Source: Patagioenas fasciata
Lineage: Eukaryota; Chordata; Aves; Columbiformes; Columbidae
Length of the DNA: 64,000 nt
Assembly: GCF_037038585.1 (NCBI RefSeq)
Contig: NC_092523.1
Location: 45,897,501-45,961,500, forward strand
Reading direction: 5' to 3'
A program made the position numbers and the translations under genes. Every line of letters starts with the position of its first letter. Positions within the stretch are counted from its first letter, which is position 1. A model generated the notes under the pieces. The model made no database searches, was not told the DNA's origin, and worked only from the letters and a program-made list of their open reading frames with translations. Below, in pieces: positions 27,661-40,300 of the stretch.

Positions 27661-30600
27661 AGTAGTCAGTTTTCCATTTTAATTGCACACAGTTCACCAC
27701 AACATTGGCTCCACATTACAATAAATTGTTAACGGAAATAACACTTCAGCTATGTAATTGCTTGGGCCAGCCAGTCTGTTCTTTAAATATGGACCACATT
27801 TCAGGTAACGTAAGTTCTTCCCAACACTGGACCACAAAGGTACATAATAACAAACTCCTAAGCACTCGTTAGTGCTCATTTCCTTCTGCAGTCTACAAAT
27901 GTAAAATCTAATTTGGTTGCACTTCATACTCTGCATTCATTTTGGCTGGGAACAAATGCTCATGTTAACTGGGAAAACAAAAAAAAAAAGAAATCCTCTC
28001 TTCTTATCATCAAAAATGAAGTACATTGGTTTAAGAAACATACTCCAAACACATCCACAATTCTCCTCAGCTCAAACTACATATAATTTGATTTCCCTTA
28101 GTTTTCAGCCATCTCAAAATACCTAAGCATGACAAATTCAGTGAGTCGAACTGTCTGTGTTTCGAGCACAGAAAATACTGAAGTTGTTGTTTTATGTTCA
28201 TGGTCAAACAAACGAAGAAGCATGTCTGTTGTTGGCTCTAGCCTGGTAGCAAGGTTACTACAAGTTCTTTAACCGCCCCAAAGAGAAATTCTGATCAAGT
28301 TAAAAGGACAGATAAGCATCTCAACCTCAAAATAAAAATGCTATGTATCTGTACATAGTAGCCTGTCAATAAATATCAGCACTCTACTCCAGAGCAAATG
28401 GCAGCACACCATGAACAACTCTCAGAATTAGTTGCTTCTCTTAGTCAGAGAACACAGAGCAGGTACCAATCTCAGCCACACATCCTCATCTGTCCATGCA
28501 TGTCACACCTATATTCCCCAAAAATGACCACACAAAGACAAAAAAAACAACATAGCTAAGATGCTACATTTCACCAGCACTAGTACAACCCAGTGACACT
28601 GATAACTTAACACAGACATCTAGATGAGGCTGACACGCTCAAAGTATAAGAAGCTACAGGTACAGCTTTCACACAGTTTTAGCTGGAATGTCTTCTAAAC
28701 ACATACTAATTTCTTCAGAGAATATGCTCCCTTATGAACTACCTCTATCTATTTAACAAAAGTTGTTTAAAACAGTATTACAGTAATGGTGTTCATTTTA
28801 ACTGAGACTTAAACATAGATGGTAAATTAGATGCAGTATTAAGTAAGGATTACTATCCCTCAAATTCTACCACATTGTGTTTTTATACTCTTTGGATACT
28901 CAGCTATGGCAACAAATGCACTATGGATGCTGTGTACATGGCTAGCCTCGTAACTAAAATGCACTTTGAAAACTATATGAGAAAAATAAAAATATCAAAT
29001 GCTTTTTGTAAAAGCAGAATGTACTTCTTGAGTCCTTTTTAAAGGATGACCTTTACATTGATCTCTAGGATGAAGGGCTTCAAGCTGAGTAAACTTTCAG
29101 CCTCCTAAAGAAAAAGCTGAGATACAAGACAAAGAAAAAGCTGAGATACAAGAAAGTTTTCCTCTTTAGAAGGTAACATGTAACACTTGCCATGATCAGG
29201 ATTTTCAAAAGAAATTGCCTCTCCAGTTCTCCTTTGTGCTTAGCTACATGTGAGAAGCTATGCGGTATAGAACAGGGAATGCTAACCTCATCATTAAGAA
29301 ACCACTTCATAAAAATACAACCTATAAAGTTCCCACTTCCTGGGCAAATTAGAAGAGCAGTGTAGTATCCTCATGAACCAAAACAAGCCAGACCTTGAGA
29401 CCCAAAGACTTGGCAGTACCCTTTTAAAACTAGGTTTAGAGTTTTGCTAACAAAGGGTGAACTGAGCTGTCATGTTTTAAATTACCCCCCAATACAATAA
29501 ACATTTGACTAATTAATGGAACTTTGTTTCTTTGTGCTACAGTTCCTGACATCATCTAATTTTTTCAAAACAATGTAATTTAATCATCTGGGAAACTCTA
29601 CTTGCACTGCCATGTATGGTCTTACACAGGAGGCTGACAGTACTGGTTTCTAAGAAGAAAACTAGAAGCTGTAACAAGATTTCTCCCTTTGCCTCGACAA
29701 GCTGTAGACGCAAGTTCAAGGTCCATAACTAAGATAAATATACAAGGCTCAGCTGTGCTCACCATGGCATTAATTTTGTATCAGTATAATTCCACACACT
29801 TAAATGGAGCTCCTCCTGGTTTACACCATCTGAAACCACTACAAAGACCACAGAATAATAGTGGAAACATACTTCTGTTTACAGTCCTAAAAAAAAAAAA
29901 AGCATCAGCTTAATCAAGCTGTCCACATTTCTTTGAAATTCTGTTAAAATAAGATTCTAAGTCCAAAAATCACATTAAGTATAAACAACTATAAGCCCAG
30001 CATCACTTTGCTTCACTGACACTGAATTTACATAGGCATAATATCTTTTCCTGTGACACCCTAACTTCCAAGTATGCTCAAATTCTGATTCATAAAATGA
30101 TTATTGATTTCAGTGAAAGGAAACCTGTATGAACCCCAAAGCATTTTGCCTTTCTGAATAATGAAAGCACTTTGCCTTTTCCTTGGCACCAGATTTTTAA
30201 TCAGCATAATAACTATATATGATTCATTCTTACTGCACTTCTTTCCAAACAGCAAAATCAGTTCTCACAACTGAATAGCAAATAGCACAGAATAAGGAAG
30301 GGATTCCAGTGGAAAAACAATCATTGAGTTACACAAATAAAAGCCAAGGTTCCTCATCTGTCATCCAGTTAATTTCCTTGCCTTTCAGCAAGTGAACCTT
30401 TTCCAACACATTGTTTATAAATATCCAGTGGATATCTTCTTTGTTAGCAGCTCCATGCTCTAAGCGCATTCTATATTAATTTAAATATTTGTAAAGTCTG
30501 CAGTATTGATTAATATTTACTGCCTTGTCTGAATGGGTTCGTATATATAAATTCACATACACATCCTAATCAAAGCCTGTAGAAGGCTTCATAATAAAGA

Positions 30601-33600
30601 AAAAAAGCCTACAAGCAAACAGATATTAGAATGCACAGTAAAGGTTAACATGAACAGAGGTAAAATGGATCAACAATGTAAAAGCTCAAGCATTGCTCTT
30701 CTAGTTTGGCACTGCATCCATAGGGAAACTGGATTAATAGAAAGATGGAAATTCCACAGGTGTGTTTGCACCACCACTTGGGATCAGAAGGCTAAAATAC
30801 AGGACTATGACATAGCGCTGATATACTGCCTGTAGATGCTGACTGACAAAGATGATAATCATGGTGGGTTATGTGCTTTCAAAAGAGAAAGCCAAGGGCA
30901 CAGTCCTATTCCTCACTTTTTCCCTAAATCTCTTTTCTGCATATTAATCCTCCCACTCACAACAGGCAGCTGGGTCCTAACCAGCTTGAAAAGCTACAAG
31001 ACAAGAAAAGCACAGCACCTTTGGCAGCACGAACAGAAATGGTGACAACACAGGGGTGAATTTCACACAAGCAGCAGTAGGGAAGACAGGACAGTCACTC
31101 CTCTTGCCTAAAAGCCTGCTGTTAGAAAAAAGCACAAAGCAGCAACAACCAAAAAAAGCTAACCTTCCACCAGAACTTTACACAACAGTAGTATATCTCC
31201 TTGGAAATATTTTACTTTATGCCAGACCTTAACAGCATGTGGCACATAAACAACAAAATCCAAGCAAGCCTGAAGTCAGCCACCGATGCAAAACAGAGCC
31301 CCCGTTTCTGTGCACAGGTGAGTCATGGACACAGACCTCATGCTTGAGGTGCAAATTTGACATTGGTTTTACATTGCTGACCTTCCCACAAAGAGCACTG
31401 GAAATCTATGGATATAAAGCACTATAGGGACAAGGCGTAATTTCAATAGTATTATAAGCATAGCAGCACTAGTCACAACTGATTCATGTCAATGTAACTG
31501 GAAAAACAGTCCTTTTGAGTACCACAGTAAAACAAAAATAGGTGTCATATATGAAACAGAAACAATATAAGGTTGGGATGCAGCATTTTTGAGTTGTAAT
31601 CAACAGTGGAGAAAGTCAGTAACCAGATCCTCTAAAAATGAGTGTAAAAATCTATGTAGGATAGAAATATATGGATCCCTGAAACGTACTTACTTCTTTA
31701 ATTTTGTTTCCCCTGTTGGAATTTGACGAGTCCTCCTACCATCTTGCTAAATTCCTTTACCAACAAAGTCACTGATGAGTTCATGAAGGATGTATAAACA
31801 AATTAACTGGAGGATTTACAGAAATTTGCCAAGTAGATTCTGCAAAACAGCATTAATTGCACTTATGAGCACTTTGTCCACCTCCTATAATAGAAGATGG
31901 AAGAAATAAGAACATGTAAAGTGAATACATGTTTATGAATGCTTGTGCCCTTTTACCAGGCTGCACCCAATATTGCCTGAATTTCATCCTGAAAAGATGC
32001 CCACTTACCCCACTTTCTGTGGATCATTAAATATTTAAAAAAAAAAAAAAAAAAAGCCAATGGGAAAATAAGATTTTAATTATCTGGATCTGCAAAGTTT
32101 TCTCAGCTGAGAATACTTAATGACAAGCTATTAATATACACTGACAAGTGGAATTTTCAGTGAAAACAGAGAAAATCAGAAATGGCACAGTCACCATCTT
32201 AAAAGCCAATTCTCAGCTCCCTAAAACTGCCAAGGCTTCTTACTTCAGTCTCACTCAGAACAGGTGTTGCTCCTAACCACATCTTTCTGCATTTTCAAAT
32301 TTCAATTCACCATTTGATTTGAATTATTAATTCCACTGCCAGCCATCTTCATCCATAATACACCCCCTACTGACAAGACTGAAGAAAAAAAAAGAGCTAG
32401 AGACTCACTGGTGCCTAGGATATTCAGCTGAAATACAGAAGAGTTGGGTTTGAGAAGCACTCCTACAGTTATTTCATTATTTGTAAAGGAAGATAGGTCT
32501 ACCAGGAGAGGCTTCCTGGTCAACACAAGTATTTACCATGATCTAGCTAAGGCAACTCCTTGCACACCTTGGTTATTCCTGCAAACCCAACTACTACCAT
32601 TTCTGCTTCTCACAAACTTCAAAGTCTATCTTGGGGCTCAGAAAAGACAACATCCAAACATCAGCTTCAGCAATGCTGCTAACTGACCCTCACACTGGCT
32701 TGAACAGGAACAGATTTTATCCCAAGACTGTAATTCTCACTTGCTTTGCTTCCATTTAATAACTGTTACCAGTGCAATTATATTAGCAAACACCACAACT
32801 GCAAGGTCTTAAAATAAACAAATCCTTAAACTTACCCTGAAATAATTTTTACCAAGTCTTTTTAAGAAAAGGCACTCAGCTCCATCTGCTGCCAAATTCA
32901 GAGCATTTCTCTCCAAGAGCAAGGACTGCGCTACACAAAGGGAATTATTTTCCACTTGTTAGACATCTTGTATGCATGCAAAAGGCAAAAATCCAAACTG
33001 CTGCTATGCAGATGCCTATCAAAGCAAAAGGCATCCCTCTTCCTCTCCTCCCCACACATCCATTAACAAATCCCATTACTGCCCTTAGCAGCAGCAGTAC
33101 CCATCCTTGGAAGACTTGCCTTCAACTCATAAGTAATGTATTTTACTTTGCCCTTGTTTGCTATGATAATTATAAACACAGAGGATAAAGGACACTGAAG
33201 CTAGGCTGTCCAACAAGACTCAACTATTTCAAACAGCCATGCAAAAATCACTGGGGAAAAAAAAAAAAAGCTAGTCTACTAAATATTAATCTGCTCTCTC
33301 ACTCTGACCCTGTAATATAATTAAAAGCCACCAACTACTTACACTGCTGTAAGTTACAAATAATTTTACAAATGGGTGTTTTGCACCTGATGAGGAACAA
33401 ATTTTCTTAATATGAGTGTATTTTATCTTAATGAAGCAAAGCTAGATTTACAGTGGAGTAATTCAAAACAGAGCAGGGACTGCATGCCTACAGACAGAGC
33501 TCTCTTTATGTACTTTGGTGGGGGTTTGTTCATCTAAGCAGAAGTACAAAATGCTTTAATAGCATGGTGGTTTAGTGGAAAAATAGAGCATTCTGAAACA

Positions 33601-36199
33601 CTTCAGTTGTCAGCCGCCTACCTTTTGCTGTTTATTACACTTCTGTTCTCCCTGAGCCAGGCATCAGAGGAGACAGACTTCTCCAACACTTTCTCCTCTT
33701 GAACAAGATGAATTGACACATCTACTCAGCACACAGTGAGGACAAATCCAGAGGAAACACACTTTTTCCTCTTGCTCTGCTGCACAGAATTTTTACCAGA
33801 AAACAACCTGGGATATATCTATTTTCCTAAAATAGGAGAGGATTTTGTTTGTTTATTTGGCTTTGGTTTATTTTTTAATCAAAATAAAAATTAAAACTGC
33901 ATGGTTTGCAACCACCTTTCCAAAAGTCCTTTGCTGCCCTCACGTGTTCCACAGGAAAAGTAACTCTTAAAGTCTATATACAAAATAAAATAGCTTCTCC
34001 AAGAAGAAAACAGCTTGTCTGTTATGAACAAGACATAGTCCATGGAAATAATTAACTGAAAAATACCTGAAAGTTTATTTCTTTCTTCTAGTAAAGCTGA
34101 CTGGTTTAGAATATAATCATGATAAATTAAAAATATGGAAATGTATTCACCTTGAGATAATAATAATTTCCAAGCAATAGATTTCAAAGCTAGCAGGCCA
34201 ATTTATTGAAAGTCGATGATGTTACCCTGGTGCAAAAATCTGAAATGGCTTATTTTATAAGTTACTTTTCATTAAAGCTAATTTCAGCATCTTTCTGCTG
34301 CTTACACTGACGGGCAAAACAACTTCTTTCCTGTTCCATTATACTTTACCATGCAGAATAACATCGTGTGACTGTTGCATTAAGGCTTCTGTTACTCTCA
34401 TGATCAGCACATCCGAAGCCATGGTTTCTGTATCAAGCTCTCCTTCGACACTCCCACCAGCCACTGTCCTGCGCTCCTCCCAATGGTCTCGCCCTGACAC
34501 GGACACTGATGCTGCTGAGTTTGAGACTGTCCTTAAAAAGGCTTCACCGTTTACTTCATGTGTTACTCCCTATGCTGATCCCAGACCTCATCATATCAAT
34601 ATGAGTTTGCAATAAGTTATAATAACATCTCTTATGCCAATCCTGGGTTTACAGTGATAAAATATGAGAACAACCAATAACATCTGCTTTGCTAACAAGC
34701 TTTTTCATACTCTGGCTATAAGCCATAAATAGCCTTCTTGTACCAAAACTGGTGACAGTTCACCCAACCCTCCAAAGGCCATTCCACAGGAGAAGGAAGG
34801 CAAAAGTAGAGCTGGATCATGATCCCCACAGACTTATTCAACCCTGGACATGAGCTATTTGGTAGGATCAGATCATAAACTTTTGTTTATACTGCCAGGG
34901 GCTGTTCCTGAACTGCCATGACTGTTTTATGGTTAATCTAGCTGCCACCATGAGTGCCTTTAAAATGCCTCAAACTCTCTGTAACGACAGCATGTTAACT
35001 TCTCTCTTCACTACAGAAATATGTAGAACTCCAGGCTATAAAGCAGAATAATGAATTTTCCTTTCCATCATTAAGAACAGCTACCTGCATGAGAAGTGTT
35101 CTGCAAATAAAGGCAACTGCTGTGGGGTGGACAGGAGGGAACTGTTGTCATCTTATTAATAAAGTCTTGGTTTTCATTCTCTTTTCCCCTGATAGCTAAC
35201 ACCTCTGGTATTGTAGTCTCACTCCAGAAAGCCATTGCTGTTTAGTTGCTCATTAAAAAAAAAAAAAAAAAAAGCATAGACAAAGCCCATATCAAAATAC
35301 TTTTGCCAATCTGGTCACAGAAAAGAGCAAGATGCCATTCTATGTGAAGGGAGAAAGAGGTTAAGTTTTAAATGCTTATGTAATGCAGAGGACTCTGTAG
35401 TGCTGCTGCTAAAAGTTACTTAAATCCTTCTCCAGTTACCAGTGGGGAGATGTGAGACACCAGTCAAGCACTTGAACTGCTAAAGGTAGACCTGCATTGG
35501 CATGACTTTGCACCTCGCCTTTAAGGAAGCACGTGCTCCGACACAAAGTTTGCTGTTACAAAACACAGGGAGGGCAGCAAAACGTCACACCCAGTAACTT
35601 TAGACTTCAGTGTGAAGAAAACCTTGTGTTCCCCAAACATAGCACTGCAAGGTTTGCTGCTGGTGCTGTGGGATGGGACACCTGGGCTTCCACATTATGG
35701 TAAACAAGCTGGTGTGGTGGGAGGGAACTCAACAGAGAAAAGTGAACATAGAAGAGGTTTACATATACAGATGTTCTACTTATAAACATTGAGTGTGTAA
35801 AAACATCTGACTAAGGATATAAACAAAAAGGATTACTAACTTCAGCCTGCATAATGGAAATTTTAGATGCCAAACACTAACCTCCTTGCTCGAGTATCAG
35901 CACACGACTAGTCTTTAAAGCAACAAATGACCTACATGAGCACACACAGTCTTCTTCCAAACATTTTCTTCCAGCATAACTTAACCAGACTGGACACCAG
36001 AGCGCCAGAGGCTGCAGATACTGGCTGTGCAGCTCATGAAGGCTCTTCTGTCCCCACCAAAGCCTCCCCGTGCTACACCCCAACAACTCTGTTTCTGCCA
36101 CCCGAAAGAAGCAGCTACACGTCCTCTTTCCTACTCGCTGCCCAGTTTGTAGGTACCAACAACCCTTCCTCTCGGGGAAAGCCTGGCATTAACTTTTAA
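27661..36199. other. Intergenic region upstream of CTSO
   Basis: AT-rich DNA with poly-A runs near 32040, 33258 and 35256, and a 24-bp tandem duplication at 29107-29152. The - strand segments of the speculative transcript at 31.7-34.5 kb fall here. No recognised gene. Confidence 0.45.
29107..29152. repeat. Tandem duplication of a 22-bp unit (24-bp period)
   Basis: The unit aaagaaaaagctgagataca plus ag occurs at 29107-29128 and again identically at 29131-29152, separated by two bases. It is a perfect local duplication, so it is young, and lies in non-coding DNA. Confidence 0.9.
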
Positions 36200-37370
36200 C
36201 CTCGCAGTCAACTGAACGTTCAGCACCTCGTGTCCCCTCGGTTGCACCTCCGTGGCGCATCTCCCGCACCGAGACACACTGCCTGAAACACGGGCTTTTT
36301 CCAAGTGCTGCCGGGCACCCCAGGGCACCCCAAAGCCGGCAGGACACCTGGAGGAAGCAGCAGCCCCCAGCTCAGCGGCCAGCCACAGCACGCCCAGGTC
36401 CTGGGGCGGGCTGCCACCATTTCATGCCCCGCCCCGCCCCGCCCCGCCCCGCTCCGCCCCGCCCCGCCCCGCCCCGTACGGCGGGGCAGCCCAGCAAGGT
36501 ACCAACTCCGAACCCACTAGGGGAGGAAGCTGGAGACTGGGGAGAGCTCCGCAGCGTGGGGGTGCGGCCTCCAGGCCCCACCCCGGCATGACATGGCGGC
36601 CAGGGGAGGGGCGGAGGTGGCTGGGTACCCGTCAGGGAGTGGGGTACGCTCTGCTGCACGGCTGTGGCGCGTCCCCGGGCGATTGACGGGGATGTTGGTG
36701 CTGGTGCTTCTGTGCTGCCTGCTGCGGGCGGGCAGCGCTACCCCCCTGGCGCCTGCAGGCACCCGGCTTCGGGAGGAGGGCGGCGGGCCGGGCCGCCCGC
36801 CGCGGGACGCAGGCGGCCAAGAAGCAGCACCAGCAGCAGCAGCGGCGGCCCTGCGGGTAGGTGCCCCTGCCCGCACTTACACTTGTCACCCAAGCTGCAC
36901 AGCGGGCCCTGTGGCGCCAACGGAGGAGGAGAGGTGGCGGGCGGCGCTCTGTCGCTGCTGGCCGGGCGACTGGAGGGACAGAGGCGGAGGAAGGTGGGGC
37001 GGATTCGGCCCCGAGTACCGAAACCCGCTCCGGCATCCTTCGCTGTTTCGTTTTCTCGGCCCTGGGGTGCAGTCGCTTTTCTCTTCTTCCCCGTTTCTAA
37101 CGCCAGGTGTCAGCCTCGCGCCGAGGCGGCGTCCCCAGTCGTGTCCCCGGTGCTCGGGCTTGGCGCGGTGGGGAGGCGGCCCCACGTCCCGGCTGCGCGG
37201 CGCTGCTGTCAGAGTCTTTTCCCGGGGAAGCGGGGCGAGAGGCAGCAATCGGGCAGGGCGGCGAACCCCTGTCCCCGCCGTGCCGGGGGGGGCGCCTGAG
37301 GGGCCGGGCCGGTGTCGGGCTCGCCGGGCAGCAGAAGCTGCCCGGGGCTGAGGGACCGCGCCGCGAGTAC
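36200..37370. promoter_or_regulatory. CpG island promoter of CTSO
   Basis: An abrupt change from AT-rich DNA to very GC- and CpG-rich DNA that spans CTSO exon 1 and the start of intron 1. There is no clear TATA box. GC boxes (ccccgcccc) are abundant at 36426-36476. This is the usual structure of a housekeeping-type lysosomal protease promoter. A CpG island can also drive divergent transcription, but the sequence alone does not show that. Confidence 0.85.
36426..36476. repeat. (GCCCC)10 pentamer array with GC boxes
   Basis: Ten consecutive GCCCC units, one changed to gctcc at 36551-equivalent unit six (36451-36455). The array ends about 215 bp before the CTSO start codon. The - strand is (GGGGC)n, which fits Sp1/KLF binding and can in principle form G-quadruplexes. 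Confidence 0.95.
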
Positions 37371-40300
37371 TGATAGCTTAAAGTGTGAGTTTTTTTAGTG
37401 TCCTTAAGCCATAACACTGTTCTTTTGCTTAATAAGAACATAAAGCAAACCTGAGTTAACTCTTATCGGAAGTCATTTTTACATATCTCTGAACCACAAG
37501 GTTTGTTTTGCTGTCGAAGGACATCACATGAGTGACAGTTTGTTCTCAGCTTGCCTGTTTTGTCTGTCTCATTTTTTTTACCCACTATGCACTTAACAAA
37601 TGTTTTTGGTATCTTTCTTCGAGGTGAAATTAGTCTAATGCCTTTCCTATTGGTTTGATAGGAATCCACAATTAATCTGAGGTGAAGAAATTAAGAGATG
37701 TCTTTTATCTAAGTTCATGTTTACTGTTGCTAACCTTTGCTTTTTCTGCTCTTATGATTTGTCACTACTGCTGACTTAATAATGTCCAAAATATTTTTTT
37801 CCTTCAGGAAAGCACTAAAAGAATTAGATTACTGAATTCATCTTCAAAAGATAATATGACTGCTTTCTATGGAATCAATCAGTTTTCTCACCTATTTCCT
37901 GAGGAGTTCAAAGGTACGTTTTCTGGCTGCTGCTAATGCCTTTTCTGTTGTTTTTCCTATTATTTCCCAGAACCTTGTGTCTTTCATATTTACAGATTCT
38001 TCCAGTGCTGATAGTCAGCTAGTTTACAATGTCTGGTACCAAACTGTAAGTACTTCTGAAGGCTACAACAATCTTCTTTATGTTGCTATAGTTTTGTGAA
38101 GTTGAATTGCTCAGAGGCTGAACATGATTTAGTATACAGACTTTTTCTCTTTCCTGCTTTCCTTATTTCCTTCTTTCTTCTGACTGGGCCTTAAAGCTTT
38201 CTTCAGTTGCAACAGTTCTGAAATTGGAAAATACGCAAGGTTCTTGAGTGCTCTTAAGTTTCTGTTCTCTACCCCAAAACAAAATTGACTACAGTCCAAA
38301 CAATGTGTAGAGGTCCAGAGCTGGACAAGTATTAGCTATGACTTGCAGGAGCAATATGACACACTTCATTTTTTTTAACCAAGAAAATTTGTCTGGTAGC
38401 TAACCTAATTTTCCCTTCTTGCTGTTCAAGTCTGCTGTTATATGTTCTATTCATTGGGGGATTTCACATATTTTTTTAGCTTTAAATAATTCAGCAAGCT
38501 TTATTTTAGTGAAAAACTAGCAATTTGTATGTGTTTCAGGTTGTTTATATAATTCTCTTATTTTTCCCTCTTTACTTGACTAAAATAAAGTCATATTTTT
38601 CCAATAAGTAAAATGTTCTGAAAACTAAAAAAAAAAAAAAAACCAAACACAAACCAAAACAACAACAACCAAAAAAACCCCAAAACAAACAAACCAAAAA
38701 CAAACCCCAAGCTTGTTTTTTGGAGTGATTACTGATCAGTAGTAATAAATCTCCATATTTTGTACCCACATTCCCTTCATAGAATATTTCTGTTCTTTCT
38801 AGAACTGTAGGAATATTTATATTCATTCTGGAGTGTAATGATAATGTGGATTTGAGAATGAGATATAATCTCATGATCATAACTACAGACCAAAGTTACC
38901 TCTATGGCTTCTAGTGAAACAGTTGTTTATGAGGTTTTTTTTAAGTTAGTAGATTTATAGATGTTTGTATTCTGTGTTTAGCTATTTACTTAAGAAGCAT
39001 ACCTCACAAACTTCCCAGATACTTAAAAGTGCCAAAGGGAGAGGAAAAACCTTTGCCAAAGAAGTTTGACTGGAGGGACAAGAAAGTAATTGCAGAAGTG
39101 AGAAATCAGCAAACAGTAAGTACTGGTGTTTTCCTTTCATGGTTCTCAAGCACTACTGCTCAGAGCCAGTTCCAGCAGGTACGTTGTAGAGCACAGTGAA
39201 GGTTTTGGAAGGGAGCAGCACTGCATCAAGGCTTCTTGGAGCGCTGGCACAAGTATGGACAGTTGAACATATACGAAGTCATGGAGCATTTTATGCAAAG
39301 CAAGATTAAACTTAAAACCATGAGATGTGAAAGTTGTGCATTTAGAAGTTGTGCAAGTATAAACTGTGTGTAATACATATTTTTTGATCTAGTTAGCTAA
39401 ATCTGGAAATATTTTGCATCATGCGTAGTTTATATTTTCATGAAGAGACTGAGGTAAGTCCAGTACCTGACCTCATCCCCCAGTTTCACCTGGATGACTG
39501 TAGATCCTTTGCTGTTGTTTTCTCTCATGACTGAATGCTCTTGGCTGGTCAGCACCCGTATCTTTGTCATCAAACAACTCAGGGGATGCATTCATGATAG
39601 AAAGAGAACCAGACCCCACATGATTACAGCTTATCTCAAGGTTGTTATGGCCACTGGTAAGAAACAAAGAAGCTGTTAAATCCCAAGTGGTTTTCTGCGC
39701 TTCACATAGTATAATCTGGACCTTGCCTAGGAATGAATTCCACTTCCTATTTTAAATGCCACAGTTTAAAGAGACTAGAACTGGAGTACAGATTCTGTTA
39801 CTGTCTAAGAATTTTTCTATTATGTTTAATTTCAGTTTACTGTTTCTTAATCTGTAATCAAATATGTTTCTATAAAATTCTTCAGACTATAGAAAGTTGT
39901 AGACTGTCTCCTTAAGTGCATCCTTTTCAAAAACTTATTAATGTGGTTAAAAAATAATTTCATCCTCAAATCCTTCTTTAAGAAAACAGGTATCTCACAG
40001 TAAAAAGCATCCTCAGGCCTATATTAGAAGGCAAAAATGAGTCAGGAAGGAATCCTTAAAATAAGACACCTATAATGCATTTCTGGCTTTCAGAGAGCAG
40101 TACAAGGCAGGGAAAGGAGTTCAGTATTTTAAATGGCTGAATAAATTTCTGTATTATTACCTTAAAAATGAAGTTCAAGGATGATGTAGTAAAGTAAGAG
40201 CATTAGAAGACCCTTTTGACTATTCCTGTTGGGCTTCAGAAACAGAGCTGACTTTTTCTTTCTCCTGTTTCCCTTCTCTTTGTACCAGTGTGGAGGCTGC

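Larger units (their letters stand above)
14381..34422 (-). other. Candidate spliced transcript divergent from CTSO (unproven)
   Basis: Twelve - strand segments flanked by splice-like sites can be joined in one frame. In transcript order: 34422-34350, 34189-34067, 33721-33622, 32908-32836, 31746-31694, 25782-25761, 23002-22970, 22640-22547, 19364-19311, 17365-17332, 15626-15596 and 14497-14381. The sum is 807 nt with no stop. The first segment starts at an ATG in a strong Kozak context (accATGg). The best individual segments are 34189-34067, 22640-22547 (long pyrimidine tract, GTAAAT donor) and 14497-14381 (GTAAGA donor, open in one frame only). I recognise no protein family. Mammals have no gene known to me here between CTSO and PDGFC. 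Short open segments between AG and GT are common in AT-rich DNA and I chose among alternatives, so this may be a non-coding RNA or pure chance. Confidence 0.2.

Noticed and set aside
36881-36920. Strong - strand donor (AGT|GTAAGT) within the CpG island as first exon of a divergent gene
   Set aside because: It lies inside CTSO intron 1, has no paired downstream exon I could justify, and GC-rich islands give such matches by chance.
36372-37441. Many overlapping open frames of 60-211 codons on both strands around CTSO exon 1
   Set aside because: High GC content removes stop codons in all frames. Only the frame starting at 36692 splices into the cathepsin O exons.
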